DNA of 64,000 nucleotides, from NCBI RefSeq assembly GCF_964204865.1, contig NC_135252.1, positions 19,799,383 through 19,863,382 on the forward strand. Direction: 5' to 3'. The notes beneath the pieces are model-generated. The model was not told the DNA's origin. It did no database searches and was given only the letters and a program-made list of their open reading frames with translations. Below, in pieces: positions 58,127 through 64,000 of the stretch (its first letter is position 1; each line of letters begins with the position of its first letter). A program made the translations under genes and the position numbers. The stretch comes from Styela clava. Taxonomy: Eukaryota; Chordata; Ascidiacea; Stolidobranchia; Styelidae.

Positions 58127-58464
58127 AAAAAGACGATAATATTGGTTAGAGACCGAAGACTTATCGATCGAAAATTAGGGCATCCCTCAAACCCCAAAAC
58201 AGCGCTCCTACTCCATAGTGACACCTTGTGTCCCATCACTAATTAATTATTGATTCGCTAATTATACGACATAATTCATCCAAAATCAATAGGCTTCTGG
58301 TCCGACATATGATGAATGCACATGCAAAATCTGGAGCAGATTCAATCTCGCTTTCGTGAGATATCGCGTGCATCTAACAGACAAACAGACAGACAAACAG
58401 GCAAACAGACAAACAGAAAAATACCTATCAACATACTTACCGATTAAAATCGATAAGTAATAAG
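58127..58464 (-). mobile_element. (GTCT)n-bearing HINE-like repeat
   Basis: ATATTGGTTAGAGACCGAAG end, CAGACAGACAAACAGGCAAA tract, and terminal hairpin ACTTACCGATTAAAATCGAT. Confidence 0.65.
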
Positions 58465-59388
58465 GTCAATAAAATACTGTTTTCAAATGAAGTATGAGGT
58501 ATTTGTGACATACGAACAACTTTTCTTTCTTTCTATTTTTTCCAGTTTTCAGACGTATTTGTACAATATATTGTTCAAACATATTCCCGCAGAAACTAAG
58601 TTGGTTGCGATTTTTCGTTTTAAATTATTGAGTTTAATGAAAACTGGTATAACAGTTTACTGATGCTTGATTTCAAATGCGAAACGACGTGTCCACACAT
58701 ATTATGTGTTTTTTTTATTTCATTTCTTCGTCAACCACGCACATGTCTACAATGCATTATTAGCCCGACCTGTTGAACTAAAAAAAAAAAATTTATATCA
58801 AAAGGATGTGCGACATTATAAAACAAAATTGGTAGAAATCTACTTTATTGTTATTTATATGAGCTACAATATGGCATTATCCATCTATAAACTATATTGA
58901 TATTAAAATTATGGTCGGTTGAAACCTTCTCACCGAATACTTGCAAATAATAGAAGAGGTTGCGCGACTTTATAGAATAGAGTTTGGTTGAAATGTACTG
59001 AATGAAATGTTGAAATGTTTTTTATTCGTATCCTAACATGATTATTGATAAATCTGTTAATGTTAAATAATCTCAGCATTACAACTATTGACAGTACAAC
59101 CTGTATCAGACGATGCCTGTATTTTATGTCAAAAGTGGATGTGTGACATTATAAGCCAGTTCCGTCGACTTCTTTCTACTTCATAGGAATCTTGACACGT
59201 CGTGTACATTGTATTATATTTACGGATACAACTGGGAGATATATGCAAGAGGGATGCACTAGTGTAGAAGTTTTGTTATTTTATCCTACACTAGCTACTG
59301 TAAAACATTCTAAGAAATTTAAACTTACCATAACTGGTAGCTTACAATGAAAACATGTTAAAATATTATTTGAGGATTATAACCAATC
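58465..59388. other. Intergenic, no gene recognised
   Basis: A+T-rich. The frame 58667-58900 has no support. Confidence 0.4.
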
Positions 59389-59778
59389 AAGTCTATGCAT
59401 CTGAAACATTATTTTAAGCGCCGATTCACGAATCGGCGTGCAATGTACTTTATGCTGTTTTTTGTTCTTTGTTGTTCCTTCCTTCCCCCGGGCTAAATGC
59501 GGCCCGCGATGAAAAATTGTTCGGCCCACGGAGAAGTGTATTATGTAAAATAGAAACTAATCCAGTTCGGAATCGAAGCTTATTACTAATATTGATGCTT
59601 TTGGCAAAGGTCATTAGGTCAGAAATTTTATCTTCGGCAGATTTACATTTTCAACCCGGAAGTAAAAGACCTTTGACCTGGTCGCCATCCGCACTACGAC
59701 AAGTGCGGTCACTTTGGATATGATATACGCCGATTCTTAGATCAGAGCTTAAAATAATGTTTCAGATGCATGGACTTG
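59389..59778. mobile_element. Inverted-repeat element of 390 bp with near-identical ends
   Basis: The outer 32 bp (CAAGTCTATGCATCTGAAAC onwards) recur inverted at 59747-59778 with one mismatch, and the inverted repeat continues less well into GAATCGGCGT. Inside is an hAT-like block (GGGCTAAATGCGGCCCGCGA; TTCGGCCCACGG). The family is not known to me; the near identity of the ends points to a recent insertion. Confidence 0.65.
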
Positions 59779-59893
59779 CTTAACGCTTAACCTTCAAGGA
59801 GTGAATATTTTAATTCCAAACCATCATTTGTGATATGTTTAAATTGTCGACATTTCTCAATTTGTAGTTTGAAGGAGGGACCATAAAAATACA

Positions 59894-59994
59894 GGTACTC
59901 CTGTAGTATGCGAAACAAGAAGACGGGCACCGGAACGTGGTATGTTTACCGGGTTAGATTGTCCGCCATATTGGTTCACATACTTCGGGGGTAC
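59894..59994. mobile_element. MITE, internally deleted, GTACTCCCGTAG family
   Basis: GTACTCCTGTAGTATGCGAA and the inverse TTGGTTCACATACTTCGG enclose almost no core: the inverted repeats are nearly all that is left. Confidence 0.65.
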
Positions 59995-60452
59995 CCATAT
60001 TTGTAATCTCTGATTATCCGTTACTCACTCATTGAGTAATTAAGTAATAAGCTACAAAAGATTCTAGTTTGATGTGTTTTTTCTTCGTTAATTCCATAAA
60101 TGTCTCACACAAATTGCCAAACCGTTTTGACTCAAAGATGTTAAAGATAATTCATCGATATTAGTTTTTCGTGCGATATACTTGCAATTAATACCATGGT
60201 GAACAAAATATAAATATCATTTTTCACCCTAATAAATCTCATTTTTTTAAATAATATAATATATATATATATATTATATTATACGGAACATTAATATAGT
60301 AACGTCAATTTCACCCATGCTCAAATAATTCACACTATCTATATAAATATAGGCTGTGCGCACTTAGATTATTTTTTTTCAACAGGTTTCGATATATAAC
60401 TCATTTTAGTTGCGATCTACTTCAGCAGCTTCATAGATTAATTAGGGTTTGC
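59995..60452. other. Left flank of the U4-LINE junction
   Basis: A+T-rich without a gene. If the LINE inserted into a U4 gene, this should contain its promoter. I see no clear proximal sequence element, although CTCATTTTAGTTGCGATCTA about 50 bp upstream of the U4 start is at the right distance to test. Confidence 0.35.
60254..60287. repeat. A+T palindrome
   Basis: ATAATATAATATATAT and its mirror form a long self-complementary run about 170 bp before the U4-like segment. Confidence 0.6.
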
Positions 60453-60495
60453 GCTTTGCGCAGTGGCAGTATCGTAACCAATGAGGTTTATCGAG
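60453..60495 (+). ncRNA. U4 snRNA 5' fragment joined to a LINE
   Basis: GCTTTGCGCAGTGGCAGTAT and the following CGTAACCAATGAGGTTTATC-GAG match nucleotides 2-45 of U4 snRNA with one substitution and one missing base. This is the part of U4 that pairs with U6 (stem II) and forms the 5' stem-loop. Similarity stops after GAG; the rest of U4 (central part, Sm site, 3' stem-loops) does not follow. So it is not a complete gene. No obvious snRNA promoter element was recognised upstream. The LINE 5' leader begins directly after it. Confidence 0.75.
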
Positions 60496-60566
60496 CTATC
60501 TGTTTGATTAAAATGAACATCTGCTATTGTTATCATCAATTGGAATACTTTGGATTGTAAGCTATT

Positions 60567-61889
60567 TTGGATATTCGTTCTTGGATACTGAAAATGGATT
60601 ACTCCGCAGCTCTTACAGGATCAATAGGGATTACAGGTAATCGCCCTCGATCGGTTGTGGCAGAGGTGAGTGATTCTATTGATATAAACCGATTTCTCTA
60701 CATCTTGGGAGAAAACCCTATAACAAAAGGATATGTCGAACACCTGTCAGGAATTTTTGAAACTAGACCGAAAATTTGGTTGATATCTTTCAAACAGTTG
60801 AACCCAACAAATCCAAATGATTCAGTTAGAGACAAATTTATTGTAGAAACGCAAAATGGCATTAAAGTCGATGGTGTAATAGTACGCTTTTTTCCACCCA
60901 CAAAACCTCCAACAAGGATTAGCATTCGCGATATCCCAGACGAATCACGACCACAAGTCGTTTTCGAAGCTCTGAATAAGGCTGGATGCGGAAAAATTAA
61001 AAACATGACCAAACTATACTACCGAAACACTCAACTATTCAACGGATATATAGCCGTATGGATAGATGATTTTAAACAGGAAAAACTGCCCCCCTTTCTT
61101 GTCATTGACAAAGCTAGGTGCAAAACCTACGTACCCACCGAGTTGTACAATCCAACATGCATGAACTGCCTTGATACTGGTCATAATGCAAGAAATTGCC
61201 GAAATAAAACGAAATGTAGGTCGTGCAAAATTGAAGGTCACGTTCAGGCAAATTGCCCCCTAAAATCCAATGTGAGACCGAATAACATGGAATCCTGGTT
61301 TAAGGAATCGATATCCACAAAACCTGGAATAGTATCACATGTAGGAGAAAAAGAAGATGCAATACCAAACAATAACACCACACCAGAAATAGGAGTAAAC
61401 CAAATTCCAGAAGCAGTGTTCCCAACTTCAAAATCCGACACAATATCTGATACGGATTTGTTATACGAAGAAGTAAAAGATTGGTCTCTATCAGAAGACA
61501 ATACTATAACAACACCCAAAAAGCGCACTCCACCTCGCAAAACAGTCCCGAAGCCTAAATTAAAACCTACATCCACAATAGGGAACACTCCAATTAGACC
61601 CCCAGTAATTGGCAAATCGTATGTAAACATGGTAATTAACGACTTCGAGATTAGAGACAGCACGTCATCATCAGTATTCTCAGACATACTTCAAAGTAAC
61701 TCGGCACCGGCATACCTAGAGAACCCAGATAGCACGTATGAAACAGACCCATCACAAACACCCAGACTTGAACCTACTATGAACAAAACCGAAAAACAGA
61801 TTGGAAAACGGGGAAGAGAAAATACTTCCTCGTCGACAACGTCGAATATATCACCCTCGCCAAAAAAGGGGAAAGACAATAAAACATAG
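60567..61889 (+). CDS. LINE ORF1, nucleic-acid-binding protein with two CCHC knuckles
   Basis: 440 codons from the first Met; the Met at 60594 (MDYSAALTG) is an equally good start. Residues about 40-190 form a globular part that includes an RRM-like stretch in other LINE ORF1 proteins, which I cannot confirm here. Two CX2CX4HX4C knuckles lie at residues 198-211 (CMNCLDTGHNARNC) and 217-230 (CRSCKIEGHVQANC). The C-terminal half is Ser/Thr/Pro-rich and low in complexity, ending in a basic stretch (SPSPKKGKDNK). ORF1 proteins bind the element RNA and act in the retrotransposition particle. The layout fits Tx1/L1-type ORF1 proteins with Gag-like knuckles. The frame is intact. Confidence 0.85.
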   Translation: MDIRSWILKMDYSAALTGSIGITGNRPRSVVAEVSDSIDINRFLYILGENPITKGYVEHLSGIFETRPKIWLISFKQLNPTNPNDSVRDKFIVETQNGIKVDGVIVRFFPPTKPPTRISIRDIPDESRPQVVFEALNKAGCGKIKNMTKLYYRNTQLFNGYIAVWIDDFKQEKLPPFLVIDKARCKTYVPTELYNPTCMNCLDTGHNARNCRNKTKCRSCKIEGHVQANCPLKSNVRPNNMESWFKESISTKPGIVSHVGEKEDAIPNNNTTPEIGVNQIPEAVFPTSKSDTISDTDLLYEEVKDWSLSEDNTITTPKKRTPPRKTVPKPKLKPTSTIGNTPIRPPVIGKSYVNMVINDFEIRDSTSSSVFSDILQSNSAPAYLENPDSTYETDPSQTPRLEPTMNKTEKQIGKRGRENTSSSTTSNISPSPKKGKDNKT

Positions 61890-61926
61890 AAAGTATAAAA
61901 TAAAAATCATCTACAAGACCCAATAT

Positions 61927-64000
61927 ATGACTGAAAATCTATCACAATTAAAAATAATCTCACTGAACGTAAACGGACTGGAAAAAAATTGGAATAAACT
62001 TAAAATCTTCATAACTTATCACAACCCAGACATTATTGCTTTACAAGAAGTCCACAGAGTTAAAAGAGACGTTTCCGAGAACCGACTTCAAAACATGGGG
62101 TACAGATTATTTATTAACTCACTGACCGACTTCGATAAGAGGGATGACCAAAGATTCTTCCAAGGCACCGCCACTGCAATAAGAGAAAACTTATGTGCAA
62201 CGCACAGCTTTGAATATGTTACATTCATACCTTGTAGAGCGTGTTCGACAACAATGACGAACTTACAAACCAAAGACAAGCTATCGCTAGTAAATGTTTA
62301 TGCACCTCCCAGAAGAGGCGACAGAAAAACTAGAATGTTCTACGAAAAGCTGATAAACTTAGTGAGAGAGATCAAGCATATTCAAATAATTTGCGGTGAC
62401 TTTAACATGGTTCATCAGAAAATAGACGTCAGCAACCAAAACTCATTTACACTAGGGAACACAGAAATGCAATGGAAAGACTTTATACAAGCTTACAACT
62501 ACATAGACACGTATAGATATCACTGGCCCGATAAAAGATTATATACAATTACCAGGAGAAGACAATCCCGACGAATAGATCGAATATATATTCCGTACAA
62601 CATTAGTCATGAATTGAAAAATACAGAATATTTAGTAAACACCGTTTCAGACCACCACTTTGCATCACACATCACTTTCAAAAATATTAAACAAGTTAAC
62701 TGGGGACGGGGAACCTGGAAAAACAATACAGCTCATTTTAGGCACGAAAAAGTCAGGTTTTTGATAAATGAGATATACAAAAAAGAAGAACAAAGAAAAC
62801 ACGAATATGAAATACTTGCCGACTGGTGGGACAACTTGAAGACCAAAATTAAAAAAAGCCTCCTCCAACACGGAATTAACGAAGCAAAGGTAAAGAAACA
62901 AAATGAAAGCAGGTGGAAAAATGAAATTCTAAATAGCATGAACAAGTCACCATCAAACCAAGCAATATATATACTCATTAAAAACCTAAAACAAATGGAA
63001 AAAGAAAAAGTGATGTTTAAACAAAATACAGCAAAAATCAAAGCATTAGAACAAAACGAAAGACCAACAAAATATTTCTTTGACAAATTGAAAACTAGAA
63101 GACGTAAAACCACTATAGACAGACTACAAAACAAAGAAGGAAATTATTTAAAAACAAAAAACGAAATTTTGGAAGAAGCGCAAACATTCTATAAAACACT
63201 ATGGACACAAACAACACCAGGTGAGGAAGATAGAATGGAAGAATACCTCAACATATATGGGGAAACTAAGCTTAGCACTGAAGAAAAGGAACAAATGGGG
63301 ACCTTAGCTTCAAAAGAAGAACTTCTCGTGACTTTAAAACAAATGAATAACTATAAAACACCGGGACCAGACGGACTATCAAAGGAATTTTACGTTGAAT
63401 TTTGGGAAATTTTGAAGAATGACTTGCACCAGCTAGTAAACAATGCTATCGCTTTCGGCACCTTACCCACCAGTAGCAAAGAATCGATAGTCACCCTTAT
63501 CTATAAAAAAGGAAATTCAAATCACCTATCTAACTACCGGCCCATATCTAACCTAAATGTAGATTTTAAACTGATATCAAAAATATTAGCTAACCGATTG
63601 AAACCTATCTTGGATAAATATATAATGCCAACACAGAAAAGCGCAATTCCTAAACGATCTATATTTGATAATTTACGAAACGTTCAAGGAATATGGAATT
63701 ATACAACAAAATGGAACCTACCTTTATATATAATCAGTTTCGATCAGGAAAAAGCTTTTGATATGGTTAACCAACGTTTTTTATTCAAAACCATGACCAA
63801 ACTAAACTTCAACAAAAATATCATTAACTTAATCAAAGAAATGTACAATCGGATATACAGCAGAATACAAATTAACGGGGCTAAAACCAATAAAATCTTT
63901 CTGACAAGAGGAATCAGACAAGGCTGTCCATTGAGCATGGCAATGTACACCTTAGCCGCTGACCCATTGGCAAGAAAAATCATCGCGAACCAAAAGATAA
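61927..64000 (+). CDS. LINE ORF2, AP-endonuclease and reverse transcriptase (partial)
   Basis: Open for 691 codons to the window end. The endonuclease shows SLNVNGL (12-18), the catalytic Glu in LQEVHR (39-44), VYAPP (124-128), GDFN (157-160) and SDHHF (241-245), all expected of an APE-type nuclease that nicks the target. A basic linker (about 250-470) follows. The reverse transcriptase begins at KTPGPDGLSKEFY (about 478-490), then SNYRPISNLN, FDQEKAFD with the first catalytic Asp at 606, and RGIRQGCPLS (661-670). The second catalytic motif (YADD-type) and C terminus lie beyond the window. The enzyme primes cDNA synthesis at the nicked target. ORF2 starts 37 bp after the ORF1 stop, without overlap. 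Confidence 0.92.
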   Translation, partial: MTENLSQLKIISLNVNGLEKNWNKLKIFITYHNPDIIALQEVHRVKRDVSENRLQNMGYRLFINSLTDFDKRDDQRFFQGTATAIRENLCATHSFEYVTFIPCRACSTTMTNLQTKDKLSLVNVYAPPRRGDRKTRMFYEKLINLVREIKHIQIICGDFNMVHQKIDVSNQNSFTLGNTEMQWKDFIQAYNYIDTYRYHWPDKRLYTITRRRQSRRIDRIYIPYNISHELKNTEYLVNTVSDHHFASHITFKNIKQVNWGRGTWKNNTAHFRHEKVRFLINEIYKKEEQRKHEYEILADWWDNLKTKIKKSLLQHGINEAKVKKQNESRWKNEILNSMNKSPSNQAIYILIKNLKQMEKEKVMFKQNTAKIKALEQNERPTKYFFDKLKTRRRKTTIDRLQNKEGNYLKTKNEILEEAQTFYKTLWTQTTPGEEDRMEEYLNIYGETKLSTEEKEQMGTLASKEELLVTLKQMNNYKTPGPDGLSKEFYVEFWEILKNDLHQLVNNAIAFGTLPTSSKESIVTLIYKKGNSNHLSNYRPISNLNVDFKLISKILANRLKPILDKYIMPTQKSAIPKRSIFDNLRNVQGIWNYTTKWNLPLYIISFDQEKAFDMVNQRFLFKTMTKLNFNKNIINLIKEMYNRIYSRIQINGAKTNKIFLTRGIRQGCPLSMAMYTLAADPLARKIIANQKI

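Larger units (their letters stand above)
60453..64000 (+). mobile_element. Tx1/L1-type non-LTR retrotransposon (3' end outside window)
   Basis: Order: U4 fragment, a leader of about 70 bp, ORF1 with two zinc knuckles, a 37-bp spacer, then ORF2 with apurinic endonuclease and reverse transcriptase. Both frames are free of stops, which suggests recent activity. Tx1-clade elements are known for inserting at fixed sites such as U2 snRNA, 5S rRNA or tRNA genes, so the U4 junction may mark the target. The 3' end and target duplication lie outside the window. Confidence 0.8.

Noticed and set aside
60698..62901. Several minus-strand frames of 60-150 codons
   Set aside because: They are antisense to LINE ORF1 and ORF2, whose conserved zinc knuckles and catalytic motifs fix the coding strand.

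Overview
This is an A+T-rich eukaryotic window with GT-AG introns. Small multi-exon genes are scattered through a dense layer of transposable elements and tandem repeats. I lean towards an invertebrate deuterostome, most likely an ascidian tunicate. The support is compact secreted cationic-peptide precursors with an acidic C-terminal part, an organisation known from ascidian defence peptides, plus the general repeat style. No protein comparison was possible, so the taxon is a guess.

Layout. 0-3 kb: a three-exon gene (minus strand, cut by the window start) for a short coiled-coil protein whose first exon encodes an N-myristoylation-type MGxxxS start, followed by a broken paralogue. 9.6-12.6 kb: a complete four-exon gene for a secreted ten-cysteine Ly6/uPAR protein with a GPI-anchor-like tail. 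18.4-19.7 kb: a decayed paralogue of the coiled-coil family. 22.0-28.6 kb: a seven-exon gene with four coiled-coil exons of exactly 96 nt and a glycine-rich hydrophobic hairpin; a 1.9 kb hAT-like element sits in its last intron. 34.9-36.6 kb: the best complete member of the MGxxxS family; 42.2 kb holds a shortened exon of the same family. 47.1-54.7 kb: a tandem array of secreted, cationic, host-defence-like peptide genes (two four-exon genes and a tail-only remnant between them), all on the minus strand. 60.45-64 kb: a Tx1/L1-type non-LTR retrotransposon, with ORF1 complete and ORF2 running off the window, preceded directly by about 43 nt of the 5' end of U4 snRNA.

Between the genes lie repeated families: an inverted-repeat element of about 230 bp that begins GTACTCCCGTAGTATGTG, hAT-type elements with CAGGGGTG ends and 8-bp duplications, a (GTCT)n-bearing repeat that resembles nonautonomous Helentrons (DINE-1/HINE type), minisatellite-armed foldback-like repeats with a 16-bp unit, a tRNA-derived SINE, and a Penelope-like GIY-YIG relic.

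The genes do not form one pathway. What they share is recent local duplication: whole genes (MGxxxS family, peptide array) or single exons (96-nt coiled-coil exons). The products are secreted or probably membrane-associated, which would fit a fast-evolving interface or immunity role, but that is inference. All splice models come from reading donors, acceptors and intron phases by eye; none is backed by transcripts.
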